A DNA stretch of 64,000 nt from the NCBI RefSeq assembly GCF_034675905.1, contig NZ_JAUCCV010000010.1, forward strand, positions 558,001 through 622,000. The letters run 5' to 3'. The notes under the pieces are model-generated. The model was not told where the DNA came from and ran no database searches. It worked only from the letters and a program-made list of their open reading frames with translations. Both the position numbers and the translations under genes were made by a program. Numbering within the stretch: the stretch's first letter is position 1; every line of letters starts with the position of its first letter. The DNA comes from Castellaniella sp034675905 (GTDB taxonomy: Bacteria; Pseudomonadota; Gammaproteobacteria; Burkholderiales; Burkholderiaceae_B). This document shows, piece after piece, positions 41,076-49,782 of this stretch.

Positions 41076-41836
41076 GAGGGCTCCCTATTAAAGGCCGCCG
41101 CCGAAGAAGCGAGTCCAAAAGATTCCCGCACCGCTGGCGCATCCATCAAACCGGCGGTCGTCCGATGGATCCAGGCCTCGGTGCGCCTGGACTGCGATTG
41201 CTCCACAACGAATTCGCCCAGCATGCGCCCCGGCCCGGACGCCATGACGACGATACGATCAGCCAGCCGGACAGCCTCCATCAGATCGTGGGTGATCATC
41301 AGCACAGCGGCCCCGGCGTGTTCCACCTGTTTGCGCAGCAAACCATAGAGTTCCTGCTTCAAGCCCACATCCAGAGCTGAAAACGGCTCATCCAGCAATA
41401 GCAGATCCGGCGCTACCGCCAGTGCGCGGCCAAGCGCCACCCGGCTTTGCATCCCGCCGGACAGTTCATGCGGATATTTGTGCGCGTCCGCTTCGTTCAG
41501 ACCCATGCGCGTCGCCCATTCCATCGCCCGGCGACGGCGCGCGGCGGCTGGCAGCCCCAAGCCCTTGAGTCCCAGAGCAATATTGTCCGCGGCATTTTTC
41601 CAAGGCATCAGCCGAGGCTGCTGAAACACGCAACCCACCCCCCTGAATGTGGAGCGCACCCGTCCTTCGGACGGTTCAAGCAAACCCGCCGCAATATGCA
41701 GCAAGGTGCTTTTCCCGCAGCCAGACGGACCCACCAATGCCAAGGTCTCGCCGGCATGAAGATCCAGCGATACGCCTGACAGCACAGGCGCCAACCCAAA
41801 GCGGTGGCCTAGTTGGCGAAGGCTCAACAGACTCAT
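41072..41836 (-). CDS. ABC transporter ATP-binding protein (NitT/TauT family)
   Basis: A 254-residue ATPase of the nitrate/sulfonate/taurine-type importer family. Walker A is LVGPSGCGKSTLLHIAAGLL, the signature motif LSGGMQSRVALGRALA, Walker B DLLLLDEPFSALD, and the switch His is in MITHDLMEAV. It overlaps the permease gene upstream and nnrS downstream, each by 4 bases. The substrate is not evident from this subunit. Confidence 0.9.
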   Translation of the reverse strand: MSLLSLRQLGHRFGLAPVLSGVSLDLHAGETLALVGPSGCGKSTLLHIAAGLLEPSEGRVRSTFRGVGCVFQQPRLMPWKNAADNIALGLKGLGLPAAARRRRAMEWATRMGLNEADAHKYPHELSGGMQSRVALGRALAVAPDLLLLDEPFSALDVGLKQELYGLLRKQVEHAGAAVLMITHDLMEAVRLADRIVVMASGPGRMLGEFVVEQSQSRRTEAWIHRTTAGLMDAPAVRESFGLASSAAAFNREPS

Positions 41837-42630
41837 GCGTCTGCCGCCCGCCAGCGTTCGATGACACGCTTGATCGGCTCCAGCAGCAGATACTCAGCGG
41901 CCAGCAGCAGCCCCAACACCGCCGCGATCCAGCCCAGTGACCCTGCCATATCCAGTTGCGCCCGCGACACTGCCAATGCCGCCCCCGCTCCATCCGACGC
42001 CGCCAGCAGCTCGGCCATCATGACAACTTTCCAGGCAATGCCCAGGGCGGTAATCCAGGCCGGCAGCAAGTACGAGGCCACGTGCGGCAGATGAACGTCC
42101 AGCAACACCACGCGCCACGGCAGCCGATAGACACGCGCTACATCCACGAGTTGCCCGTCCAGTGTCCTCGCCCCCTGCATTGCCCCCGCAAAGACCAGCG
42201 GAAAACAAGCAAGCACGACGGTAAACACAGGTGTTGCATCACCCATGCCAAACCAGATCATTGCCAGTACCAGCCAGGCAATAGGCGGCATGCCCAGCAA
42301 CAGCGTCACCAAGGGTCGAGACACCAGCGCAGCAGTCAGAGACCGGCCGGCCAGCATTCCGAGCACGGTCCCCGCCAGCACGGCAATACCCAACCCTGAG
42401 AAGGCCCTGCGGGCGGAGATCCACAACTGCGGCGCGGCCAGACCCGAGGCTAACAATTCACCCAGCCGTCCCAGCACAGCCGAAGGCCCTGGCAGAACCA
42501 GCGGCCCATGGTGCAGAGCGCCCCATTCCCAAAGCGCACAGAACAGCAACAGGCTGGCCACTGCCCCCCAGCCGCTCCAGAAATAGGCCGATACCGCGCC
42601 CAGGCGCCGCCACCCGAGCGCATCAGACAT
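41833..42630 (-). CDS. ABC transporter permease (NitT/TauT family)
   Basis: An integral membrane permease of 265 residues from the ATG at 42630 (MSDALGWRRLGAV). That start overlaps the binding-protein stop and has an AGGA site just upstream. About six hydrophobic segments and the cytoplasmic EAA-type loop (VARVYRLPWRVVLLDVHLPH) typical of BPD_transp_1 permeases are present, with PHVASYLLPAWITALGIAWK after it. It pairs with the ATPase at 41072 and the binding protein at 42623. Confidence 0.88.
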   Translation of the reverse strand: MSDALGWRRLGAVSAYFWSGWGAVASLLLFCALWEWGALHHGPLVLPGPSAVLGRLGELLASGLAAPQLWISARRAFSGLGIAVLAGTVLGMLAGRSLTAALVSRPLVTLLLGMPPIAWLVLAMIWFGMGDATPVFTVVLACFPLVFAGAMQGARTLDGQLVDVARVYRLPWRVVLLDVHLPHVASYLLPAWITALGIAWKVVMMAELLAASDGAGAALAVSRAQLDMAGSLGWIAAVLGLLLAAEYLLLEPIKRVIERWRAADA

Positions 42631-43690
42631 AGAAGTCCTGACCCGGCAAGCGCCCACCGATCAGCGCGGCTTGATCAGCCAGCAGGCACTGGAAGAAGAA
42701 TTCCAGTTCTTCTCGCGCATCTACGGCATCCACTGCACGGTCACGCGACCGCACCAGAGAATCTGCTACAGCGTCAGCCGTCAGCATGGGGATGTGGCGC
42801 GCCACCAGTTCGCCGCATGCCGCAGGGTGCGCCAGACACCAAGCCAGAGAATCTGCATACTGAGCACGCACCCGGCTGGACAAGTCTGTATCAACGCTTG
42901 ATTTCCCCACGGCCACCACACCCGCCTGCGGAATGCGCGGCTCACGCCCTAGTATCCGACCCCAGGCCTGCGACAGGTTGACGCCGCGATACAGCGTAGG
43001 CGCCACGACCGACACCGGGAATGATTCGCTTTTGCGCAACACCATGGACACGGCGGGCTCTGGTAGCAGTGCGTGATCCACACGGCGGAGCAACAATTGC
43101 TGAATGGCATCGAACGGCGTCGGCACATAGCGCAGGGAGAAATCCCGCCGCGGATCCAGTCCCAGGCGAGATGCCAGCAAGCCAAACAGGATGTCCGGCA
43201 TGTCTGCCCGAAACGGCATGGCGATTTCCAGCCCCCGGAAATCGTCCAATGCGTGCAGTGCCGGATCGCGGGTCACAAGCCACAGCATCCCCCAGGTCGC
43301 CACGTTCAACAGCCGCAGGGGTACCCCCTGGGCGTACAGATTCGCCGCCACATTTGATGGCATTGCCATGAAATCCGCACCGCCACCCACTGCCCAGGCC
43401 CGCAACTGATCCGGGTTCTGCCACAACTGGAAACGGGCGCCGGGCGCTATATCGTCCAGGCTGCCGGAATCAGCCATATGGACCAAGGGATACGACACCG
43501 TGGCTGGCGGTCCCGCCAGCACCAGGGGACGCGCACCGGAGGCCGCAGCTGCAGGCGCACCTGCCGCAGGCGGAGCCGCCAACATCAGGCCCCAGGCAGG
43601 GACCAGGCCCAGCAGCGCGCGGCGCCGCGCCTTGGAAACAGAAGGGCGGCCAGCAGACGGCACTGGCAGCGGAGCGAGTCGAAAAACCAT
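42623..43690 (-). CDS. ABC transporter substrate-binding protein (NMT1/SsuA-like)
   Basis: A periplasmic binding protein. I take the ATG at 43690 (MVFRLAPLPVPSAGRPSVSK), followed by a twin-arginine-like segment RRRALLGLVPAWGLML and an Ala-rich signal end, giving 355 residues. An ATG at 43741 is also possible. The mature part has NitT/TauT features: AVGGGADFMAMPSNVAANLY, RGLEIAMPFRADMPDILFG and a binding-site pattern of two lobes. It is first in an operon with permease, ATPase and nnrS, and a Fur-like site lies 60 bases upstream. This suggests an iron- or NO-related cargo rather than sulfonate, but the ligand is unknown. Confidence 0.82.
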   Translation of the reverse strand: MVFRLAPLPVPSAGRPSVSKARRRALLGLVPAWGLMLAAPPAAGAPAAAASGARPLVLAGPPATVSYPLVHMADSGSLDDIAPGARFQLWQNPDQLRAWAVGGGADFMAMPSNVAANLYAQGVPLRLLNVATWGMLWLVTRDPALHALDDFRGLEIAMPFRADMPDILFGLLASRLGLDPRRDFSLRYVPTPFDAIQQLLLRRVDHALLPEPAVSMVLRKSESFPVSVVAPTLYRGVNLSQAWGRILGREPRIPQAGVVAVGKSSVDTDLSSRVRAQYADSLAWCLAHPAACGELVARHIPMLTADAVADSLVRSRDRAVDAVDAREELEFFFQCLLADQAALIGGRLPGQDFYV

Positions 43691-43745
43691 GGCGATTGCC
43701 GGAATGAACCCTGTAGACCCCGGGATTGTGGTCGGATTCATATGT

Positions 43746-43767
43746 AAATGCAAATGATAATTATCAA
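43746..43767. promoter_or_regulatory. Fur-like / DNR-like site before the ABC-nnrS operon
   Basis: On the minus strand, 43767 to 43753 reads TTGATAATTATCATT, identical to the 15-mer before the hemophilin operon, and then continues TGCATTT. In Fur terms it is AAATGCAAATGATAATTATC on the plus strand. As TTGAT-N4-ATCAT it is one base from an FNR/DNR box. It abuts the stop codon of the receiver/Fis gene at 43770. Confidence 0.75.
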
Positions 43768-43769
43768 GT

Positions 43770-44534
43770 TTAATGCTGCTCGTCAGATCGATACGGAGCA
43801 GGATCAATATCATGCTTGCGCATCAGCGCCCAGAATGCCCGGCGATGCTTTTGGGCCATCCGCGCCGCCAAGGTCACATTACCGCCATGACGCCCCAATG
43901 CCGCGCGGATATAGGCTCGTTCGAAGCGGGCGACCACCTGGCTTTTGGCTTCCCGGAAGGAATCCCGCGAGGTGGCGCGCTGCATGGCCAGCGCTACCGC
44001 GTAGGCTTCCAATTCCGCCCCGGAACGGTCCAGGATGGTGTGACACAGTTCGGCTTCGGTGGGGCCTTGGTTGGCTGGCGCCATCATGCCCGCCATGACT
44101 GCCCCGCCATACAGCGGTTCAGGTTCTGCCACGCAGGCCGGCGTCAGCCGGCCCAAAGCGCTTTCCAGGCGAGCGCGAAGTTCTTCCGGGCAAAACGGCG
44201 GTTGCAGGAAATCTGACGCCCCCAGGGCGATCAGGTCATGCACTGCCTGGGCCCGCAACCCTACCGCATACACCAGCAACACCGCGGGCAGCCGGCCGGA
44301 GCGAGCCGCCAGCGCGGTGCGCCATCCAGGCAAAGAGGCCTCATCCGCGTACAGCAGCCCTGCATCGTACCGGCCGCGCATCAGGGCGGGGTCATCCAAC
44401 AGCGTCTCGAGCGCCGCATGATGCTGCTGCAGGGTATGCAGCTGCAGGCGCCCGCCCAGGTGTGATCCTTTCAGTGCTTGCACCCAACAGGTCTGATCCA
44501 GGGTCAAGAGTGCGCAATCCAGTCGTTCTCGCAT
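43770..44534 (-). CDS. Degenerate receiver domain fused to a Fis-type HTH (orphan regulator)
   Basis: A 254-residue regulator. The N-terminal 130 residues have the receiver fold pattern, but the phosphoacceptor position is LLY (not LLD) in DAGLLYADEASLPG, and the usual Lys of KPF is replaced in LQPPFCPEELRARLE. Phosphorylation-independent control is therefore likely. The C-terminal segment FERAYIRAALGRHGGNVTLA with ARMAQKHRRAFWALMRKH is a Fis-type HTH as found at the end of NtrC-class activators, but there is no AAA+ domain. It ends 80 bases before the ABC operon and may be co-transcribed with it. Its target is unknown. Confidence 0.72.
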   Translation of the reverse strand: MRERLDCALLTLDQTCWVQALKGSHLGGRLQLHTLQQHHAALETLLDDPALMRGRYDAGLLYADEASLPGWRTALAARSGRLPAVLLVYAVGLRAQAVHDLIALGASDFLQPPFCPEELRARLESALGRLTPACVAEPEPLYGGAVMAGMMAPANQGPTEAELCHTILDRSGAELEAYAVALAMQRATSRDSFREAKSQVVARFERAYIRAALGRHGGNVTLAARMAQKHRRAFWALMRKHDIDPAPYRSDEQH

Positions 44535-44734
44535 GCCAGGTCTCCTTGCTTGATGTGAGGCGGCTGCATGACGCAGCCCGCCGAAACAACAGGATAGGCA
44601 AGCGATTCAAGCCGGCATAGTCGCAAAACTACGCTGGGGTTAACCCTGGATTTCGATGGAATAGTCGACTTTCAGGAATTTCTGGCTGGATCTAGAAAAA
44701 TTTCAGCAATATTCACTGAAACCCTGGTGATAGC

Positions 44735-46147
44735 ATGGCGTCAATTTCATTCAAGACGCAGGAGACAAGCTTGGACGCGCTGAATACTTTCATCAATGAC
44801 ATCAACGGCCTGGTGTGGGGTCCCCCCATGCTGGTGCTGATCCTCGGCACGGGTTTTTTCCTGATGATCCTGCTGAAGTTCATGCCGCTGCGACGCATCG
44901 GCACAGGCTTTGCCATGATCTGGCGCGGTCGCCATCGCGGCGATGCATCCACCGGCGAAATCAGCCCCTTCGAAGCGCTGATGACGTGCCTGGCAGCCAC
45001 GGTCGGCACCGGCAATATCGCTGGCGTGGCGACCGCCATCGCGGTCGGCGGCCCCGGCGCCCTGTTCTGGATGTGGTGCACGGCGCTGGTCGGCATGGCG
45101 ACCAAATATGCCGAAGTGGTGGTTGCCGTCCATTTCCGTGAAAAAGACGCACGCGGCGAGCACGCCGGCGGCCCCATGTATGCCATCAAGAACGGTCTGG
45201 GCCGCAAATGGCTCTGGCTGGGTTTCGCCTTTGCAATCTTTGGCGGCTTTGCCGGCTTTGGCATCGGCAATATGGTCCAGGTCAACAGCATGGCCCTGGC
45301 CCTGGAATCCACCTTTTCCGTCCCCACCTGGATCACCGGCGTGGTCACCATGGTGCTGATCGGCCTGGTCATCCTGGGCGGCATCAAGCGCATCGGCGCG
45401 GTCGCCGCATCCCTGGTGCCCTTCATGTGCGTGGCTTATGTGCTGGCCGGACTGGTCGTCCTGTTCGTCAATGCAGAGCGCATTCCCGAAGCCCTGGATC
45501 TGATCTTCACCCATGCCTTCTCGCCCATCGCCGCCACCGGGGGTTTTGCCGGCGCAGCCGTCATGGCGGCCATCCGCTTCGGCGTGGCCCGCGGGATTTT
45601 CTCGAACGAAGCCGGTCTGGGTTCGGCCGGGATCGCCCAAGCGGCAGGCACGACCAGCAACGCAGTGGAATCCGGCCTGATCGGCATGATGGGTACCTTT
45701 ATCGACACCATCATCATCTGCAGCATCACCGGCCTGGCCATCGTCTGCTCGGGCGTCTGGAGCAGCGGCGAAAGCGGCGCCGCCCTGTCGGCCGCCGCCT
45801 TTGAAGTGTCCATGCCGGGCATCGGCGGCATCATCCTGACCATTTCCCTGGTGATCTTTGCCTTTACCACCATCCTGGGCTGGAGCTACTACGGCGAAAA
45901 ATGCTGGGAATTCCTGCTGGGTTCGAAATCCACACTGCCCTACCGCATCATCTGGGTGGTCGCCATCCCGTTTGGCGCCATCACGCAACTGGATTTCGCC
46001 TGGTTGCTGGCTGATACCCTGAACGGCCTGATGGCCCTGCCCAACCTGGCCTCGCTGATCCTGCTCAGCCCGGTGATCGTGAAACTGACACGGGAATATT
46101 TCCGGGACCGCACCCAGGCCGGCGAACTGAGCGCGCAGACGAAGTAA
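44735..46147 (+). CDS. Alanine/glycine:cation symporter (AGCS family)
   Basis: A sodium- or proton-coupled amino-acid importer of 470 residues with about eleven membrane helices. Family blocks include FEALMTCLAATVGTGNIAGV, YAEVVVAVHFRE, GGPMYAIKNGLG, IFSNEAGLGSAGIAQAAG and GWSYYGEKCWEFLLG. The gene is isolated, with a 200-base promoter region shared with the divergent regulator at 44534 (containing the palindrome GGGTTAACCC at 44637-44646) and a strong terminator after it. Substrate, probably alanine or glycine, is by family only. Confidence 0.92.
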   Translation: MASISFKTQETSLDALNTFINDINGLVWGPPMLVLILGTGFFLMILLKFMPLRRIGTGFAMIWRGRHRGDASTGEISPFEALMTCLAATVGTGNIAGVATAIAVGGPGALFWMWCTALVGMATKYAEVVVAVHFREKDARGEHAGGPMYAIKNGLGRKWLWLGFAFAIFGGFAGFGIGNMVQVNSMALALESTFSVPTWITGVVTMVLIGLVILGGIKRIGAVAASLVPFMCVAYVLAGLVVLFVNAERIPEALDLIFTHAFSPIAATGGFAGAAVMAAIRFGVARGIFSNEAGLGSAGIAQAAGTTSNAVESGLIGMMGTFIDTIIICSITGLAIVCSGVWSSGESGAALSAAAFEVSMPGIGGIILTISLVIFAFTTILGWSYYGEKCWEFLLGSKSTLPYRIIWVVAIPFGAITQLDFAWLLADTLNGLMALPNLASLILLSPVIVKLTREYFRDRTQAGELSAQTK

Positions 46148-46185
46148 GCGCACGAAAGCGACCTATCTATATAGGGCGCCATCAC

Positions 46186-46220
46186 AAGCACGGCCAGAGA
46201 TTTCCTGGCCGTGCTTTTTT
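46186..46220 (+). terminator. Intrinsic terminator after the alanine symporter
   Basis: Perfect 12-base-pair stem AAGCACGGCCAG (46186-46197) with CTGGCCGTGCTT (46205-46216), seven-base loop, T6 at 46215-46220. Confidence 0.92.
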
Positions 46221-46234
46221 CATCCAGCGCAGAC

Positions 46235-46795
46235 CTAGTGCGTCTTGAACACCTGAACCATGCTGCTTTCCGGCAACAGGGCGTATTCCTGCGCGTTCGG
46301 CAATTCGTAGTGCCACCATTCCGTCGGGATGGAGCAAAAGCCGGCCTGCAGCATGATGCCCAGCAGCAGGTGGCGGTTGCGTTGGACCTCGGGCTGCAAG
46401 TCGTCACGATCATGGTGCGACTGATCCCGCATATCGTCGAAATCGGTTCCCATGTCCAGGGGCTGACCGCTGGCTTCCAACAAGCCGACATCCACCGCCA
46501 CCCCGCGCGTATGGTTGGACCCCAGGTCGGCATCGGCGATATAGCGCGGATCGGGCAAGGCCTTCCAGAAGACAGCCTGGGCAGCCGCCGGACGGTAGGC
46601 GTCATAGACGACCAAGACCAGCCCCGCCCGCCGGGCAGCTTGTGCGGCACGGCGCAGGCAGTCCGCCGCCGCCGGGCGCAACGCACAACGAGCCCCCGGC
46701 GCATATACGGGGCGCCCGACCAGATTGTCGGCGGTGGCGTATACCAACGAAATCAGCACGCCATCGGCTTGCGTCACTTCGATCAATTCTGTCAT
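46235..46795 (-). CDS. ddpX: D-alanyl-D-alanine dipeptidase (VanX/DdpX family, M15D)
   Basis: A zinc dipeptidase that hydrolyses D-Ala-D-Ala. The ATG at 46795 gives 186 residues, normal for DdpX. The frame continues upstream without family similarity. Catalytic features are SNHTRGVAVDVGL (zinc ligands His95 and Asp102), EWWHYE (Glu159, zinc ligand His162) and Arg68 in YDAYRP. There is no VanH/VanA partner nearby, so a cell-wall recycling or starvation role is more likely than glycopeptide resistance. It ends convergently with the alanine symporter; D-Ala-D-Ala hydrolysis and alanine import are metabolically close but on separate transcripts. Confidence 0.87.
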   Translation of the reverse strand: MTELIEVTQADGVLISLVYATADNLVGRPVYAPGARCALRPAAADCLRRAAQAARRAGLVLVVYDAYRPAAAQAVFWKALPDPRYIADADLGSNHTRGVAVDVGLLEASGQPLDMGTDFDDMRDQSHHDRDDLQPEVQRNRHLLLGIMLQAGFCSIPTEWWHYELPNAQEYALLPESSMVQVFKTH

Positions 46796-46856
46796 GACCA
46801 CCCCGCATTGATTCACTTTCCCGTCACTGGACTGTACCGGAAACCGCCGGGATACA

Positions 46857-48443
46857 TCAGCCCCGCAGCTGTCCGATCCAGTGACGGGTCGAGGCGTCAT
46901 GCCCGGCGGCATCCGCCGCCGGACCGGCGCTCAAGGCCTGTATGATTCCACGCGCCAGGACCTTGCCGTATTCCACCCCCCACTGATCGAAAGGATCAAT
47001 ACCCCAGATCACGCCCTGGGTGAACACACGGTGCTCATACAGCGCCAGCAGCGCGCCCAGCGAATAGGACGACAATCGCGGCAAAGCGATCAGATGGTTG
47101 GGCCGCCCGCCCGGATGCACGCGGTGTGGCGCCAGCCAATCCGTCTGTTCGGCCGACAGGCCTTCGGCCAGGCATTCAGCCCGCGCCTGCGCCAGGGTCT
47201 TGCCGCGCATCAGCGCCTCGCGCTGGGCCAGGCAATTGGCCAGCAGCTGGCGATGGTGCTGCGCCCAATGGTGATCCGCCTGGCAACACAGGATGAAGTC
47301 CACCGGGGCGCCGTCGCTGCCCTGGTGCATCCACTGGAAAAACGTATGCTGCGCGTCGGTGCCCGGCATACCCCAGACGGCAGGGCCGGTGGGCACGCCT
47401 ACCGGGCGCCCGGCCTGATCCACCGATTTTCCCAGGGATTCCATATCCAGCTGCTGCACGTACGGCACCAGATTGGCCAGCCGCGAATCATAGGGTGCGA
47501 TATTCAGGGAACCTTGCCCCAGAATGCTGCGATTCACGATACCGGACAGCGCCATGCGCACCGGGGCATTGGCTTCCAGCGGCGCCTGGGCGAAATGCGT
47601 ATCCATGGCTGCCGCCCCCATGCGCAGGCCCGCCAGCACATCCGCCCCCACAGCCAGCGCCGTGGTCAGGCTGACGGACGACCAGATGGAAAACCGGCCA
47701 CCCACCCAGTCCCACAGGCGAAAGATCTGCGTATCCGGAATCCCCCAGGCGCGGGCGCGTTCCGGTTGCGCCGTGACAGCCGCCACGTGTTCGGCCGGAT
47801 TCAGGCCCGCAGCCAGCAGCCATTCCCGCGCCCGCGCCCCGTTTTCCAGGGTCTCGGATGTGGTGAACGATTTCGACACCAGCACGATCAGGGTATTGCG
47901 CGGGTCCAGGCCGGCCAAGCCGCCCTCGATGGCGTGGCCGTCGATATTGGCCACGAAACGCACGTCGCGCCAGGTGCCGGCATATCCGAACGCAGATACC
48001 GCCAGCCGCACGCCCCAGTCCGATCCGCCGATGCCGACATGCACGATGTGGCGCCAGCGGCGCTCGGTATCCGCCCGGCGCACCCAGGCATCGACGCGTT
48101 CGCGTTCGGCCAGCACATCGGCGGGCGCCGTGGGTGAACGCAAGACGGTGTGCCAGGCGGCGCGGTTTTCCGTCACATTGACGGCTTCGCCCGCCAGCAG
48201 GCGGCGGCGCTGTTCCTCGAACCCGCGCGCGCGCAACAGCGCCTGACCAGCCGCCAGCAGATCCGGCGAATGGCGCTGACCACTGGCATCCAAGGTGAGC
48301 CCCGGGGCCTCGATCAGATCCAGGCCATCGCTTTGCGAGGCGCAGGTCTGCGCTGCCACGACGAAACGCTTCCATTCAGGAAGTTCAGTCAGGGGGGGGC
48401 TCGATAGCGCCTCAGCGGGCGAGGTATTTTGGGACATACTCAA
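46857..48443 (-). CDS. pgi: Glucose-6-phosphate isomerase
   Basis: Pgi interconverts glucose-6-phosphate and fructose-6-phosphate. The 528-residue protein has the family signatures VHVGIGGSDWGVRLAVSAFG, VSKSFTTSETLENG and VGGRFSIWSSVSL, and the C-terminal signature GIDPFDQWGVEYGKVLARGI. The active-site Glu region NRSILGQGSLNIAPYDSRL is also present. The gene starts with a 16-residue Ser/Thr-rich extension. It precedes ddpX by 61 bases and is separated from the thiolase gene by a terminator. Confidence 0.95.
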   Translation of the reverse strand: MSMSQNTSPAEALSSPPLTELPEWKRFVVAAQTCASQSDGLDLIEAPGLTLDASGQRHSPDLLAAGQALLRARGFEEQRRRLLAGEAVNVTENRAAWHTVLRSPTAPADVLAERERVDAWVRRADTERRWRHIVHVGIGGSDWGVRLAVSAFGYAGTWRDVRFVANIDGHAIEGGLAGLDPRNTLIVLVSKSFTTSETLENGARAREWLLAAGLNPAEHVAAVTAQPERARAWGIPDTQIFRLWDWVGGRFSIWSSVSLTTALAVGADVLAGLRMGAAAMDTHFAQAPLEANAPVRMALSGIVNRSILGQGSLNIAPYDSRLANLVPYVQQLDMESLGKSVDQAGRPVGVPTGPAVWGMPGTDAQHTFFQWMHQGSDGAPVDFILCCQADHHWAQHHRQLLANCLAQREALMRGKTLAQARAECLAEGLSAEQTDWLAPHRVHPGGRPNHLIALPRLSSYSLGALLALYEHRVFTQGVIWGIDPFDQWGVEYGKVLARGIIQALSAGPAADAAGHDASTRHWIGQLRG

Positions 48444-48508
48444 AAGTATAGAGGCAAGCCTGCGCCTCGCGGCAAAAGGCAGTCACGCCACCCCCACCCG
48501 CACGCCTC

Positions 48509-48540
48509 AAAAACCACACGGCCCCAACAGGAGCCGTGTG
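48509..48540 (-). terminator. Intrinsic terminator downstream of the thiolase gene (minus strand)
   Basis: Stem CACACGGC (48515-48522) with GCCGTGTG (48533-48540). Read on the minus strand it is followed by a GG then T5 (48513-48509), about 35 bases after the thiolase stop, ending the fadN-fadA-type operon. Confidence 0.8.
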
Positions 48541-48574
48541 ACAAACAACGATTACCGCAGGGAACCGGGAGCGA

Positions 48575-49771
48575 TCAGCAGCGCTCGTAAATCCCGGCCG
48601 CCCCCATGCCGGTACCCACGCACATGGTCACCATGCCGTACTGCAGATTGCGGCGGCGCATGGCGTGGATGGTCGTGGCAGAGCGGATCGCACCGGTCGC
48701 ACCCAGGGGGTGACCCAGGGCGATGGCGCCACCCATAGGATTGACGACGTCCTCGTTCAGCCCCAGATCACGGATGACCGCCAGCGACTGGGCGGCAAAA
48801 GCCTCGTTCAGTTCGATCCAACCCATCTGATCCAGGGTCAAACCGGCTTTCTTCAGAGCAGCCGGGATGGCTTCCTTGGGTCCGATGCCCATGATGTCGG
48901 GCGGCACGCCGCGCACGGCAAAGGACACGAAGCGCGCCAGCGGCGTCAGATTGTGTTCCTTCAAGGCGCGTTCGGACACCACCAGCAGGGCGCCTGCGCC
49001 GTCCGACGTCTGCGAGCTGTTGCCCGCCGTCACGCTGCCTTTGGCAGCGAACACCGGACGCAGGCGCGCCAGGGCTTCCAGGCTGGTATCGGCGCGCGGG
49101 CCTTCATCCAGGGACACGATGTGACGGGTTTCGCGGACCTCGCCGGTCGCCAGATCCGGCAGGCGGCGCACGAGTTCCACCGGCAGCATTTCGTCGGTGA
49201 ATTCGCCCGACTGTTGCGCCGCCAGGGCGCGCTGGTGCGAACGCAGGGCAAAGGCATCCTGGTCCGCTCGGGAAATATCCCAGCGGTTGGCGACCTGTTC
49301 CGCCGTCGCGCCCATGCCGTAGGCAATGCCGATGTTGTCGTCATTCAGGTAGACATCGGGGCTGAAGGACGTATTGATGCCCATGGTGGGTACCAGGCTC
49401 ATGGATTCCGTGCCGCAGGCCAGCATGACGTCGGCCTCGCCCACCCGGATGCGGTCGGCCGCCATGGCGACCGCCGTCAGGCCGGAGGCGCAAAAGCGAT
49501 TGACCGTGACGCCGCCGACGGACTGCGGCAGGCCTGCCAACAGCACGCCGACACGCCCGACGTTCAGCCCCTGGGGGCCTTCGGGAATGGCGCAGCCGAC
49601 GATGGCGTCCTCGATGGCGGCCGGGTCCAGGTTCGGCGCCTGGGCCAGCACGCCCTGGATGACCTTGGCCAGCAGTTCATCGGGCCGGGTGTGGGAATAC
49701 ATGCCGCGCGGGGCCTTGCCGATGGGCGTGCGCGTCGCAGCGACGATATAAGCTTGTTGCAGAGCAGTCAT
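48575..49771 (-). CDS. fadA: Acetyl-CoA C-acyltransferase (3-ketoacyl-CoA thiolase, FadA-like)
   Basis: Catalyses the thiolytic last step of fatty-acid beta-oxidation. The 398-residue thiolase has the nucleophile Cys94 in VNRFCASGLTAVA, NEAFAAQSLAVIRDLGL with the NEAF motif, GGAIALGHPLGATGAIRS (His), and the C-terminal active-site loop CVGTGMGAAGIYE. It follows the fadN-like gene by 11 bases and closes the operon. In this arrangement it would act on 3-ketoacyl-CoA produced by that multifunctional enzyme. Confidence 0.92.
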   Translation of the reverse strand: MTALQQAYIVAATRTPIGKAPRGMYSHTRPDELLAKVIQGVLAQAPNLDPAAIEDAIVGCAIPEGPQGLNVGRVGVLLAGLPQSVGGVTVNRFCASGLTAVAMAADRIRVGEADVMLACGTESMSLVPTMGINTSFSPDVYLNDDNIGIAYGMGATAEQVANRWDISRADQDAFALRSHQRALAAQQSGEFTDEMLPVELVRRLPDLATGEVRETRHIVSLDEGPRADTSLEALARLRPVFAAKGSVTAGNSSQTSDGAGALLVVSERALKEHNLTPLARFVSFAVRGVPPDIMGIGPKEAIPAALKKAGLTLDQMGWIELNEAFAAQSLAVIRDLGLNEDVVNPMGGAIALGHPLGATGAIRSATTIHAMRRRNLQYGMVTMCVGTGMGAAGIYERC

Positions 49772-49782
49772 CGAAGGTCTCC

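Noticed and set aside
44637..44646. GGGTTAACCC palindrome before the alanine symporter as a regulatory site
   Set aside because: Ten-base perfect palindromes are not rare in a 64-kb window, and there is no second copy or adjoining promoter element to support it.
46235..46795. Glycopeptide resistance (VanX) cluster
   Set aside because: The dipeptidase is real, but there is no VanA-type ligase or VanH dehydrogenase nearby. Gram-negative DdpX-type function is more likely.
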